From JAHRAW01 sp965212085 (GTDB lineage Bacteria > Pseudomonadota > Gammaproteobacteria > Arenicellales > Poriferihabitantaceae), in the NCBI GenBank assembly GCA_965212085.1, contig OZ243042.1, positions 1,240,001 to 1,304,000 on the forward strand: a stretch of DNA of 64,000 nt, given 5' to 3'. Positions 42,101 to 55,518 of this stretch are shown here, one piece after another. Below the pieces are notes generated by a model, which saw nothing but the letters and a program-made list of their open reading frames with translations, was not told the origin of the DNA and made no database searches. A program made the position numbers and the translations under genes. Position 1 is the stretch's first letter. Each line of letters starts with the position of its first letter.

Positions 42101-43246
42101 ATGAACTTACCTCAACGAACCGTGCGCGCATTGGCGGGCCTGTTGCTCTCATTGTTCGCGTTGCTCCTGCTGCTACCGCCGCCACTGTTGGCGGACTGGG
42201 AAGTGAACCTGCCCCGGGGCGTCTCCGAGATCAGCCACGAAGTCTATGATATGCATATGATGGTTTTGTACATCTGCGCGGTCATCGGCGTGCTGGTGTT
42301 CGGCGCGATGTTTATCAGCATCCTCAAGCACCGCAAATCCCTCGGCGTTACGCCGGCGACTTTCTCCCACAGCACCACCGCGGAAATTATCTGGACCGTC
42401 ATCCCGTTTTTGATCCTGGTCGGCATGGCGATACCGGCGGCCAAGGCGTTGATCAAAATGGAGGACACCAGCAACTCCGAACTGACCATCGAGGTCACCG
42501 GCCACCAATGGAAATGGGAGTACGCCTACCCGGAGCAAGGCATACGCTTTTTCAGCAACCTCGGCGAAAAAAGCCGCGAAGCCCGGGCCCGGGATTCCGG
42601 CATTGACCCGCACACCGTGGACAACTACCTGCTCGAGGTGGACAACCCGCTGGTGCTGCCGGTGGGCAAGAAGGTGCGCATCCTGCTGACCGCCAGCGAC
42701 GTCCTGCACGCTTGGTGGGTGCCGGATTTCGCCATCAAGAAGGACGCCGTCCCCGGCTTCATCCGCGAGATGTGGACGGTCATTGACGAGCCCGGCACCT
42801 ACCGCGGCCAGTGCGCGGAGTTGTGCGGCAGGGATCACGGCTTCATGCCCATCGTCGTGGAAGCGGTGTCCGACGCACAATTCGATGCGTGGGTGGGCGT
42901 ACAACTGGCGGCGGCTGAAGCCGAAGCCGGTTCGGCGGACCGCGAATGGTCGGCCCAGGAACTGCAAGACAAGGGCCAGGCGGTGTACGGCACCGCTTGC
43001 CTCGCCTGCCACCAAGCCAACGGCCAGGGGATTCCGGGCGTGTTCCCGGCACTGGACGCGGGCAAAATCAGCCTGGAAGATCATCTCGCCATCGTCCTCA
43101 ACGGCAAACCCGGCACCGCCATGCAAGCCTTCGGGGCGCAGTTGAGCGACGTTGATATTGCCGCGGTGATTACCTACGAGCGCAATGCGTGGGGGAATGA
43201 CAGCGGCGATGTGCTGCAGCCGAGCGCGGTCAAGGCGGCGCGGTGA
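42101..43246 (+). CDS. ctaC: Cytochrome c oxidase subunit II with fused cytochrome c (caa3 type)
   Basis: CtaC/CoxB accepts electrons from cytochrome c and passes them to subunit I. A signal peptide (hydrophobic about residues 9-31) is followed by two TMs (about 52-74 and 95-115). The CuA site is complete: Cys238 and Cys242 in QCAELCGRDHGFM, with the upstream His in VLHAWWVPDF. A C-terminal heme domain with CLACH (Cys300, His304) makes it a caa3-type subunit. 381 residues. Only its 24-base gap to the small gene at 43271 interrupts the usual ctaC-ctaD order. Confidence 0.96.
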   Translation: MNLPQRTVRALAGLLLSLFALLLLLPPPLLADWEVNLPRGVSEISHEVYDMHMMVLYICAVIGVLVFGAMFISILKHRKSLGVTPATFSHSTTAEIIWTVIPFLILVGMAIPAAKALIKMEDTSNSELTIEVTGHQWKWEYAYPEQGIRFFSNLGEKSREARARDSGIDPHTVDNYLLEVDNPLVLPVGKKVRILLTASDVLHAWWVPDFAIKKDAVPGFIREMWTVIDEPGTYRGQCAELCGRDHGFMPIVVEAVSDAQFDAWVGVQLAAAEAEAGSADREWSAQELQDKGQAVYGTACLACHQANGQGIPGVFPALDAGKISLEDHLAIVLNGKPGTAMQAFGAQLSDVDIAAVITYERNAWGNDSGDVLQPSAVKAAR

Positions 43247-43270
43247 TGCGTAATTCAAGAGCGTAATACG

Positions 43271-43570
43271 ATGGCCACATTTACCGCGTACTCCCATGAG
43301 TTTGTCAAAGAGCTCACTGATGCGGGCATGCCTGAGAAGCAAGCCGAAGTTGTCGTGCGTCAGCAGGCTGAAATTATTGACCATAATTTGGCAACCAAAA
43401 ATGATTTGAAATTGTTAAGAAACGATCTGGAATTGTTAAGAAACGATCTAAAAAAAGATATGGCGTTGCTAAAAAAGGACCTGATTATAAAACTGGGCTG
43501 CATAATCGTTGGCGGCTGGGTGGCTACGATTGGCATTATTCTCGGCTTTTTGCCCATGATGTTGCGATAA
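43271..43570 (+). CDS. DUF1640-like coiled-coil protein with membrane anchor, inside the oxidase operon
   Basis: A 99-residue protein starts MATFTAYSHEFVKELTDAG, contains EKQAEVVVRQQAEIIDHNL and the heptad-rich KNDLKLLRNDLELLRNDLKK, and ends with a TM (LGCIIVGGWVATIGIILGFL). The architecture is that of DUF1640/CCDC90-type proteins: a small N-terminal head, a coiled coil and a C-terminal anchor. The coding DNA is AT-richer than the flanking oxidase genes. It lies 24 bases after ctaC and 89 before ctaD on the same strand, so it should be made with the oxidase. The role is unknown; an assembly or scaffold function is inferred from location only. Confidence 0.75.
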   Translation: MATFTAYSHEFVKELTDAGMPEKQAEVVVRQQAEIIDHNLATKNDLKLLRNDLELLRNDLKKDMALLKKDLIIKLGCIIVGGWVATIGIILGFLPMMLR

Positions 43571-43659
43571 AAAACGGCAAACGCAAAAATTTTTTTGTTC
43601 TCCAACAATGAACCGACTCACCAACCCGCGCGCAGTAAATCCTTGACGAGGGAAATCCA

Positions 43660-45252
43660 ATGAACGCCTACGCCACCACCGCCGACCACGCCCACGACGG
43701 CCACGATCACCACGGCCCCGCGCCCGGTTTGATGCGCTGGGTCACCACCACCAACCACAAGGACATCGGCACGTTGTACCTGTGGTTTTCGCTGATCATG
43801 TTTTTCATCGGCGGCTTCATGGCGCTCATCATCCGCGCCGAACTGTTCCAGCCCGGTTTGCAGATCGTCGACCCCCACTTCTTCAATCAGATGACCACCA
43901 TGCACGCGCTGGTGATGATTTTCGGGGTGGTGATGCCGGCGTTCGTGGGGCTTGCCAACTGGATGGTGCCGATCATGATCGGCGCGCCGGACATGGCGCT
44001 GCCGCGAATGAACAACTGGAGTTTCTGGATTCTGCCGTTCGCCTTCGGCCTGATGCTGTCCACATTGTTCATGGAAGGCGGCGGGCCGGCGGCGGGTTGG
44101 ACCTTGTATCCGCCGTTGTCGCTGCAGGGCGGCGACAGTTTGCCGTTCGTGATTTTTGCCATCCACATGCTCGGCGCCTCAAGCATCATGGGCGCGATTA
44201 ACATCATCGCCACCATCATGAACCTGCGCGCGCCGGGCATGACCTATATGAAGATGCCGTTGTTCGTGTGGACCTGGTTCATCACCGCCTACCTGCTGAT
44301 CGCGGTGATGCCGGTGCTCGCCGGGGCGGTCACCATGCTGCTCACCGACAAGTTTTTCGACACCAGTTTTTTCAACGCCGCCGGCGGCGGCGACCCGGTG
44401 CTGTTCCAGCACATCTTCTGGTTCTTCGGCCACCCCGAAGTCTATATCCTCATCCTGCCGTCCTTCGGCCTGGTCTCGGAAATCATCCCGACCTTTTCGC
44501 GCAAGCCGTTGTTCGGCTACACCTCCATGGTCTACGCCACTTCAAGCATCGCCTTTTTGTCGTTCATCGTCTGGGCGCACCACATGTTCACGGTCGGCAT
44601 GCCGCTGGTCGGCGAGTTATTTTTCATGTTCACCACCATGCTCATCGCGGTGCCCACCGGGGTCAAGGTTTTCAACTGGGTGTCCACCATGTGGCGCGGC
44701 GCGCTGACCTTTGAAACCCCGATGCTGTTCGCCCTGGGGTTCGTGGTGATGTTCACCATCGGCGGATTTTCAGGCTTGATGCTGGCCATGACGCCCATTG
44801 ATTTCCAGTACCACGACACCTATTTCGTGGTCGCCCACTTCCACTACGTGCTGGTGCCCGGCGCGATTTTCGGCATCATCGCCGGCGTCTATTACTGGCT
44901 GCCGAAGTGGACCGGCAACCACTACAACGAGACCCTCGGCAAGTGGCATTTCTGGCTGTCCACGATCTTCGTCAACGTGCTGTTTTTCCCCATGCACTTC
45001 GTCGGCCTCGCCGGCATGCCGCGCCGCATCCCCGACTACGCGGTGCAGTTCACCGACTTCAACGCCATCGCCTCGGTGGGCGCGTTCGGTTTCGGCTTCG
45101 CGCAAATCCTGCTGCTGGTGCTGGTGGTGCAGTGCATTCGCGGCGGCGAAAAAGCCGGCGACCGCGTATGGGAAGGCGCCCACGGTTTGGAATGGACGCT
45201 GTCTTCGCCGCCGCCCTATCATTCGTTCTCGCCGCAGCCGGTGATCAAGTAA
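43660..45252 (+). CDS. ctaD: Cytochrome c oxidase subunit I
   Basis: CtaD/CoxA is the catalytic 12-TM subunit holding heme a and the heme a3-CuB centre. Heme a ligand His lies in MTTMHALVMIFGVVMPAF. CuB ligands lie in WFFGHPEVYILILP and VWAHHMFTVGMP, with the K-channel region nearby; the heme-binding DTYFVVAHFHYVLVPGA carries the His of heme a3 and the second heme a ligand. The N-terminus is His/Asp-rich (DHAHDGHDHHG). 530 residues. It starts 89 bases after the small coiled-coil gene. Confidence 0.97.
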   Translation: MNAYATTADHAHDGHDHHGPAPGLMRWVTTTNHKDIGTLYLWFSLIMFFIGGFMALIIRAELFQPGLQIVDPHFFNQMTTMHALVMIFGVVMPAFVGLANWMVPIMIGAPDMALPRMNNWSFWILPFAFGLMLSTLFMEGGGPAAGWTLYPPLSLQGGDSLPFVIFAIHMLGASSIMGAINIIATIMNLRAPGMTYMKMPLFVWTWFITAYLLIAVMPVLAGAVTMLLTDKFFDTSFFNAAGGGDPVLFQHIFWFFGHPEVYILILPSFGLVSEIIPTFSRKPLFGYTSMVYATSSIAFLSFIVWAHHMFTVGMPLVGELFFMFTTMLIAVPTGVKVFNWVSTMWRGALTFETPMLFALGFVVMFTIGGFSGLMLAMTPIDFQYHDTYFVVAHFHYVLVPGAIFGIIAGVYYWLPKWTGNHYNETLGKWHFWLSTIFVNVLFFPMHFVGLAGMPRRIPDYAVQFTDFNAIASVGAFGFGFAQILLLVLVVQCIRGGEKAGDRVWEGAHGLEWTLSSPPPYHSFSPQPVIK

Positions 45253-45254
45253 CG

Positions 45255-45383
45255 ATGAAGCCGGCGACCCCGACCATGTCCCCCGAAGTCAAGCGCACCG
45301 TGATCATCTTGTTCGCGGTGGCCCTGGCGTTTTACCTCGGCTTCATCTTCATGAGCATCACCGCCGCCTCCGCCGCCCAATGA
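45255..45383 (+). CDS. 42-residue cytochrome oxidase small membrane protein
   Basis: A very short gene reads MKPATPTMSPEVKRTVIILF, then AVALAFYLGFIFMSITAASA, ending AQ; one TM (about residues 15-36). It starts 3 bases after the ctaD stop, and its own stop overlaps the ctaG start (ATGA). The position and layout match the small assembly proteins seen between subunit I and ctaG in other proteobacterial oxidase operons. Its role is inferred from this conservation. Confidence 0.78.
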   Translation: MKPATPTMSPEVKRTVIILFAVALAFYLGFIFMSITAASAAQ

Positions 45384-45991
45384 AATCCAAACTCAAACCC
45401 CAAACCAAAACCGCCGCATTGTTCCTGATCCCGGTGCTGATGTTCGGCTTCGGTTATTTGATGGTGCCGATCTACGACGTGTTCTGCGAACTCACCGGCT
45501 TGAACGGCAAGACCGGCAGCACCACGGTTCAACACGTCGAGCGCATGCGCGTTGACGAGTCGCGCCTCATCAAGGTCGAGTTCATGGCCAACCTCAACCG
45601 CGACACGCCCCTCGACTTCGCGCCGGCGGCAAGGAGCATGATGGTGCACCCGGGCAAAACCTATCAGGCCGCGTTCCGCGCGCGCAACCGTGCCGCCACC
45701 ACCATGACCGGCCAGGCGGTGCCCAGCGTATCGCCGTCCAAAGCGTCCGCGCATTTCAACAAAACCGAATGTTTTTGCTTTGGCCGCCAGGTTTTCCAAG
45801 CCGGCGAAACCCGCGACCTGCCGCTGGTGTTCGTCATTCACCCCGACCTGCCGAAAGATGTTGAGACTGTGACGTTGTCCTACACGTTCTTTGAAGTGGA
45901 CGCGCCCACCGATGAACACGACCACACAACCCACGAGCACGTCGCCGGCGCCGCCCCATCCGCGACCCCGACCCCGACCATAAACCTGTAA
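45380..45991 (+). CDS. ctaG: Cytochrome c oxidase assembly protein CtaG (Cox11)
   Basis: CtaG is a membrane-anchored periplasmic copper chaperone that inserts CuB into subunit I. One N-terminal TM (about residues 12-32, with FGYLMVPIYDVFCELTGLNG) is followed by a beta-sandwich domain. FNKTECFCFGRQ contains the Cu-binding CxC motif, and LPLVFVIHPDLPKDVETVTL is conserved. The C-terminal tail is His/Asp-rich (DEHDHTTHEH). 203 residues. It overlaps the small gene upstream by four bases and is followed by ctaE 16 bases later. Confidence 0.95.
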   Translation: MKSKLKPQTKTAALFLIPVLMFGFGYLMVPIYDVFCELTGLNGKTGSTTVQHVERMRVDESRLIKVEFMANLNRDTPLDFAPAARSMMVHPGKTYQAAFRARNRAATTMTGQAVPSVSPSKASAHFNKTECFCFGRQVFQAGETRDLPLVFVIHPDLPKDVETVTLSYTFFEVDAPTDEHDHTTHEHVAGAAPSATPTPTINL

Positions 45992-46007
45992 CCCGGAGGC
46001 ACCATCC

Positions 46008-46874
46008 ATGGCCCACGCCGCAGACAATCATTACTACGTCCCCGAAACCGCCAAATGGCCGCTGGTCGGGTCCATCGGTTTGACCCTGCTGCTGGGCGGG
46101 TTTGCCGCGCACCTGAACGGCGTAACCCGTGGTTCCGATTTGATGTGGGCCGGGTTTGCGGTGATGGTGGTGATGTTGTTCGGCTGGTTCGGCACCGTGG
46201 TCAGCGAGAGCGAACAGGGCACGTACAAATCCTGGGAGGACAAGTCATTCCGCCTCGGCATGGCGTGGTTCATCTTCTCCGAAGTGATGTTTTTCGCCGG
46301 CTTTTTCGGCGCGTTGTTTTACGCCCGAATCCTCTCGGTACCGTGGCTACTGGGCGAGGGCGCGGGCGTGTCCACGCACCAGTTTTTATGGAGCGACTAC
46401 ACCGAATTGTGGCCCACCAACGGCCCCGGCAATCTCGGCCCCAGCGATTTCCACATGGGCTGGTGGCCGCTACCGTTCATCAACACGGTCATCCTCCTGA
46501 CCTCGGGCCTGACCGTCACCTGGGCGCACCACGGCATCAAGGAAAACAACCGCCGCCGGATCATCGTCGGCCTGTTCCTAACCGTGGTCCTCGGCTTCCT
46601 GTTCGTGTTCCTGCAAGCCATCGAATACATTGAGGCGTACCACGAGGGCCTGCAACTCGGCAGCGGCATCTACGGCTCAACCTTCTTCATGCTGACCGGA
46701 TTCCACGGCATGCACGTCACCCTCGGCGCCACCATGCTGCTGGTAATGCTGGCGCGCGCCATCCGCGGCCACTTCACCCCCGGCCGCCACTTCGCCTTTG
46801 AAGCGGCGGCGTGGTACTGGCACTTCGTTGACGTGGTGTGGCTGGGGTTGTTTTTGTTCGTTTATATTTTGTAA
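46008..46874 (+). CDS. ctaE: Cytochrome c oxidase subunit III
   Basis: CtaE/CoxC is a seven-TM subunit that stabilises the oxidase. Conserved features include KWPLVGSIGLTLLLGG, the membrane segment with FRLGMAWFIFSEVMFFAGFF, HGIKENNRRR, LQAIEYIEAYHEGLQLGSGI (with the conserved Glu), GFHGMHVTLGATML and AAAWYWHFVDVVWLGLFLFVY. 288 residues is normal. It ends the operon; a terminator follows within 25 bases. Confidence 0.96.
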   Translation: MAHAADNHYYVPETAKWPLVGSIGLTLLLGGFAAHLNGVTRGSDLMWAGFAVMVVMLFGWFGTVVSESEQGTYKSWEDKSFRLGMAWFIFSEVMFFAGFFGALFYARILSVPWLLGEGAGVSTHQFLWSDYTELWPTNGPGNLGPSDFHMGWWPLPFINTVILLTSGLTVTWAHHGIKENNRRRIIVGLFLTVVLGFLFVFLQAIEYIEAYHEGLQLGSGIYGSTFFMLTGFHGMHVTLGATMLLVMLARAIRGHFTPGRHFAFEAAAWYWHFVDVVWLGLFLFVYIL

Positions 46875-46894
46875 AGCCGCCTTTGTGCCAACCC

Positions 46895-46932
46895 GAAAAA
46901 GCGTCGCCACTTCGCCTCGGCGGCGCTTTTTT
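46895..46932 (+). terminator. Rho-independent terminator after ctaE
   Basis: AAAAAGCGTCGCC and GGCGGCGCTTTTTT pair around a short loop, with one G-T pair, ending in six T. Read in reverse it can also end the DUF2909-like gene transcribed from the other strand. Confidence 0.85.
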
Positions 46933-46952
46933 ATGCGCGGAAAGCGGGCGAC

Positions 46953-47165
46953 TCAGCCGCCAACATCGTGGGGAACGATCAGCCCGGTCTGGATGCCGAT
47001 AAACAACAATAGCAGAATAAACAGCGAAAGCGCGATTCGCCAGCTCAGGGATTTGACCACCCGCTGCGAGCGCGAGGGGTCGTTGATGAGGAAGTACAAT
47101 GCGGTGAACAAACTTCCCACTACAAACAGCAGTAAAATGATGAGGATGAGTTTGAACAATAGCAT
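46953..47165 (-). CDS. DUF2909-like twin-TM protein of oxidase loci
   Basis: From ATG 47165 the 70-residue protein reads MLLFKLILIILLLFVVGSLF, then a loop NDPSRSQRVVKSLSWRIALS, and a second TM LFILLLLFIGIQTG. Two-TM proteins of this kind (DUF2909 type) are common beside cytochrome c oxidase operons in gammaproteobacteria. Length fits the family. In-frame codons upstream are not conserved in character and lie in a repeated stretch. It is divergent from SURF1. Function unknown; a link to oxidase assembly is inferred from location. Confidence 0.7.
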   Translation of the reverse strand: MLLFKLILIILLLFVVGSLFTALYFLINDPSRSQRVVKSLSWRIALSLFILLLLFIGIQTGLIVPHDVGG

Positions 47166-47202
47166 GGCGTACCGGGCCGGATTGTTTTGGATGTTGTGCG
47201 CG

Positions 47203-47238
47203 CAACAACGAACGCAACAACGCACACAACAACGAAAT
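47203..47238. repeat. 12-bp tandem repeat in the SURF1/DUF2909 intergenic region
   Basis: Three imperfect copies of CAACAACGAACG-like sequence (CAACAACGAACG, CAACAACGCACA, CAACAACGAAAT) end exactly at the SURF1 start codon. Copy changes would alter the leader of SURF1 and the spacing to the divergent gene. Confidence 0.75.
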
Positions 47239-48019
47239 GTCTGACAAGCCGCGCAATCAAGTGATGCCGGCGGCGCGCACGGCGGCGGTGTATATCGTGT
47301 TTTTCCTGAGCCTGTCGCTGCTGCTGACGCTGGGCGGCTGGCAATGGCGCCGCGGCCTTGAGAAAGCGGCCGTTGAAACGTTGCTCGCGGGTTCGAGCGA
47401 TCAATATATCACGATTGACCGCGCGCCGCCAAACTGGTCGGGCCTCGCGTACCGGCGGGTGCGGTTGCAAGGCCGCTGGCTTCCCGACCGGGCGTTTTTA
47501 CTGGCCAACCGCACCCACCGGGGACAGCCGGGTTACGAAGTCTTCAGCCCGTTTCAACTGGCCGGCGACGACGCCACGCTGCTGGTGAATCGCGGCTGGA
47601 TCGAAAACGCCGCATCCGCGACCAACGCTTTGCAAACGAACCCGCCCGCTCAGGCCGAAACCGCTCAGGCAGAAGCGACCGGCCAACTCTATCTCCCCAA
47701 AAAAGGCTTCACCCTGGGGCGCGCCTACGACCCGGACGCTGCGCCGCAGTGGCCCAAAGTGATTCAATATCTTGACGCACCCGCCCTGTCCGCGGCCCTC
47801 GGAACCGCGCTGCAACCGGCGGCGCTGGCGCTGGATTCGGATCACCCCGGCGTTTATGCGCGCATCTGGCAAGCCTACGCCATGAACGCCACCCGGCATT
47901 ACGCCTACGCCGCCCAGTGGTGGGGGCTGGCCGCCACGCTGCTGGTGTTCGGTTTTATCTGGCGCCGGCAATCCACCCGCGCCGGCGGCGGACGCGCCGG
48001 CAATGGACGCATGCCATGA
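47237..48019 (+). CDS. SURF1 family cytochrome oxidase assembly protein
   Basis: SURF1/Shy1 proteins sit in the inner membrane and help insert heme a into subunit I. The sequence has an N-terminal TM with LLLTLGGWQWRRGLEK, the strand region YRRVRLQGRWLPDRAFLLAN, GYEVFSPFQL, LLVNRGWI, and a C-terminal TM after RHYAYAAQWWGLAATLLVFG, the family end. 260 residues. ATG 47237 is preceded by the tandem repeat rather than a clear ribosome site. The stop overlaps the ATG of the Sco-like gene (ATGA). Confidence 0.9.
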   Translation: MSDKPRNQVMPAARTAAVYIVFFLSLSLLLTLGGWQWRRGLEKAAVETLLAGSSDQYITIDRAPPNWSGLAYRRVRLQGRWLPDRAFLLANRTHRGQPGYEVFSPFQLAGDDATLLVNRGWIENAASATNALQTNPPAQAETAQAEATGQLYLPKKGFTLGRAYDPDAAPQWPKVIQYLDAPALSAALGTALQPAALALDSDHPGVYARIWQAYAMNATRHYAYAAQWWGLAATLLVFGFIWRRQSTRAGGGRAGNGRMP

Positions 48020-48615
48020 ATCGTGGTCGCCTCAAACTCTTTGTGATTTTCGCCGTGTTCCTCGGCCCGCTGCTGGCGGCCTTCCTGTGGTACTACGGTT
48101 TCGGCGCGGGCGGAGTGCTCGCGCCCCGTGGAAGCACCAACCACGCGTCGCTGATCTCGCCGGTCATCGCCCTGCAAGCGTTTTCCAACCCCGACTCCGA
48201 TTTTGGCGATGGCGCGCCCTTCACCAACGAATCCCTCAAACGCCGCTGGAGCATAATCCACCCGTTGACCGGGCGATGCGGCGGCGAATGTGAAAAATCC
48301 ATCTACAACACCCGCCAAACCCGTCTCGCCCTGGGCAAGGACGCCAACCGCGTACAACGAATCCTGCTGAGCCCCAACCGAACTCTCCTGAACCGCCTCA
48401 AAGCCGGCCACCCCGACGCAGTCCGCCTCCTTGAATCCGCCGACGGCCTCGAAAACCAGTTGGCCCCCATCCTCAAACAACGCAACATCGGCACAAACGA
48501 CGCCCTGCTGGTGGACCCCCTCGGCAACCTCATGATGATCATCCCGGCAAACCTCGACCCCGGCCTGCTGCTCAAAGACTTGAAGCACCTGCTCAAGGTA
48601 TCGCGGATTGGCTGA
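48016..48615 (+). CDS. Sco-like cytochrome oxidase assembly transmembrane protein
   Basis: This 199-residue protein with one N-terminal TM (KLFVIFAVFLGPLLAAFLWY) and a periplasmic thioredoxin-like domain is the kind encoded directly after SURF1 in gammaproteobacterial oxidase loci. LTGRCGGECEKSIYNTRQTR contains the CxxxC pair expected to bind copper or undergo redox, and DALLVDPLGNLMMIIPANLD matches the Sco-type end. The ATG overlaps the SURF1 stop. It probably helps metallate CuA. The usual next gene, heme A synthase, is absent here; a repeat block follows. Confidence 0.8.
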   Translation: MNRGRLKLFVIFAVFLGPLLAAFLWYYGFGAGGVLAPRGSTNHASLISPVIALQAFSNPDSDFGDGAPFTNESLKRRWSIIHPLTGRCGGECEKSIYNTRQTRLALGKDANRVQRILLSPNRTLLNRLKAGHPDAVRLLESADGLENQLAPILKQRNIGTNDALLVDPLGNLMMIIPANLDPGLLLKDLKHLLKVSRIG

Positions 48616-48675
48616 ACGGGGGAAATTTGGTAGAATGGCGCGGTTGGTATTCACAAAACAAACAGCATAAACGCG

Positions 48676-49230
48676 TGTACAGGTTCACTACTTCACTGAC
48701 AAATAGGGACAGGTCGCGACCTGTCCCTACCCGTCATTCTCGAGCGTTAGTGTCCGTTACCGCGCAAACGGCTTACGGACACTTGCGTACTCGGGAATCC
48801 AGTCCCACACGATCCACCGCCGGTGTAACCTCTGGGTTCCCGAAAGCGATGAAACAAACGGTCGCCGGCGCTCCCTATTTTTCTATCGTTCGGGAATGAC
48901 GGCAAAGGCGTAAGGAAGGGTTGGGGTAGCGGCTAAGCGGTGGCGTAGGGGCAGGTCGCGACCTGCCCCTACTACCCCAAATGTGGGTATGACACCGAGG
49001 AACGTGGCAACAACTTTGTCGTCATTCCCGAGCGTTAGTGTCCGTTGTCGCGCAAGCGGCTTACGGACACTTGCGTACTCGGGAATCCAGCCCCACACGA
49101 CCCACCGCCGGTTTAGTTCCTGGATTCCCGAATGCGATGAAAAATATAGTCGCTGGCGTTCCCTGTTTTTCTATCGTTCGAGAATGACGGAGTAGAATGA
49201 AGTTTGTCAGTGAATTAGTGAACCCATACA
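48676..49230. repeat. Complete mosaic element bounded by inverted E modules
   Basis: Left E (48676-48703, TGTACAGGTTCACTACTTC) and right E (49203-49230, reverse) are inverted. Between them: palindrome D (48704-48730), C (48734-48802), B (48833-48901), a variant D (48945-48972), C (49022-49090) and B (49129-49190). The direct repeat TAAACGCG lies at 48668-48675 and 49236-49243 (five bases beyond the right end), perhaps a target duplication. No gene is seen from 48616 to 49331 apart from this block. Confidence 0.85.
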
Positions 49231-49331
49231 ATTCCTAAACGCGCCGACCATTGCTTGCCCGCCGCCGCAACCGCCGGTTGCGACAACCCCCAACCACGCC
49301 CGTTGAAATAGCCGAACTAACCGAGATAATA

Positions 49332-54012
<4,681 letters not shown>

Positions 54013-54020
<8 letters not shown>

Positions 54021-55482
54021 GGTTACCGGGTTCATGGAAATCCCGCGCCGGGAACGCGCGTACCTGCCGGTGCAACAGCGCGTAAAGGTTTTCGACGAGT
54101 TCGTCGTTGACCTCAGCGAGCAGCAACTGGCGGAGCAGGGCGCGCGCTGTATGGACTGCGGCATTCCCTACTGCCACACCGGCTGCCCGGTGAACAACAT
54201 CATCCCCGACTGGAACGATTTGGTGTACCGGGGCGACTGGAAGACCGCAAGCGAGGTGCTGCATTCCACTAACAACTTCCCGGAGTTCACCGGCAGGATT
54301 TGCCCGGCGCCGTGCGAGACGGCGTGCACCTTGTACCTGGACGACCAGCCGGTAACCATCAAAACCATCGAACACGCCATCGTCGAGCGCGCCTGGAAAG
54401 AGGGCTGGATTCAGCCGCAAATCCCCGCGCGCCGCAGCGGCAAACGGGTCGCCATAGTCGGCTCCGGCCCCGCCGGGCTGGCCTGCGCCCAGCAACTGGC
54501 GCGCGCCGGGCACAAGGTGTCGTTGTACGACAAACAGGAGCGCAGCGGCGGCCTGCTGCGCTACGGCATCCCGGATTTCAAACTCGACAAAAGCATCATT
54601 GACCGGCGCATGGCGCAGATGAAAACCGAGGGCGTCGCCTTTCACAGCGGCACGCATATCGGCGTGGACATTGCGGCCCGCCACCTGCTGGAAAGCTTTG
54701 ACGCCGTGGTGCTGGCCGGCGGCGCCGAACACCCGCGGGATTTGCCGGTGCCGGGCCGCGAACTGGGCGGCGTGCATTTCGCCATGGACTACCTGCGCAG
54801 CAACACCCGCCGGGTGCAGGGCAGCCGCGTTAATCAGGAGGGGCAGGGGGGTCAAGGCAGGTTTATTTCCGCGTGGGGCAAGCGCGTGGTGGTCATCGGC
54901 GGCGGCGACACCGGCTCCGACTGCATCGGCACCGCCCAACGCCAGGGCGCCGCCTCCATCACCCAGATCGAAATCCTGTCCCAGCCCCCGGAACGCGAAA
55001 ACAAGGCGCTCATCTGGCCCAACTGGCCCCACAAACTGCGCACCTCCTCCTCCCAGGAAGAAGGCTGCGAACGCATCTGGGACGTGGTCACCAAAGGCTT
55101 CATTGAAGACGGTGCCGGGCAACTGGCCGGGGTGCGCTGCGCGAAAGTCGCCTGGAGCAACGACTCCGGGCAGTGGAAAATGAAAGAAATCCAGGGCGCC
55201 GAATTCCAACTAAAAGCCGGCCTGGTCACCCTGGCGATGGGCTTTTTGCATCCGCTGCATCAAGGCATGCTCGAAGACCTGGGGGTTCGCCTCGACAGCC
55301 GAGGAAACGTCGCCGCCCCCGAACAGGGCGGCAACGCCTATCAAACCAGCGTCCAAAAAGTGTTCACCGCCGGCGACATGCGCCGCGGCCAGTCGCTGGT
55401 AGTATGGGCCATCCGCGAAGGCCGGCAGTGCGCCAGGGCGGTGGATTGCTATTTGTGCGGGCGCAGTGAGTTGCCGTTGTAG
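54013..55482 (+). CDS. gltD: Glutamate synthase (NADPH) small subunit
   Basis: GltD transfers electrons from NADPH through FAD and two [4Fe-4S] clusters to GltB. The start at 54013 (MGKVTGFMEIPRRERAYLPV) overlaps the gltB stop. Cluster cysteines are Cys46, Cys49, Cys54 and Cys58 (CMDCGIPYCHTGC), with a second group in GRICPAPCETACTL. FAD-binding VAIVGSGPAGLACAQQLAR and RSGGLLRYGIPDFKLDK follow, then NADPH-binding VVVIGGGDTGSDCIGTA. A short insertion RVQGSRVNQEGQGGQGRF lies between the two nucleotide sites. 489 residues. Confidence 0.96.
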
Positions 55483-55518
55483 GCGCGGTGGCGGCGCAAC
55501 CTGCGGTAGAATCGGCGC

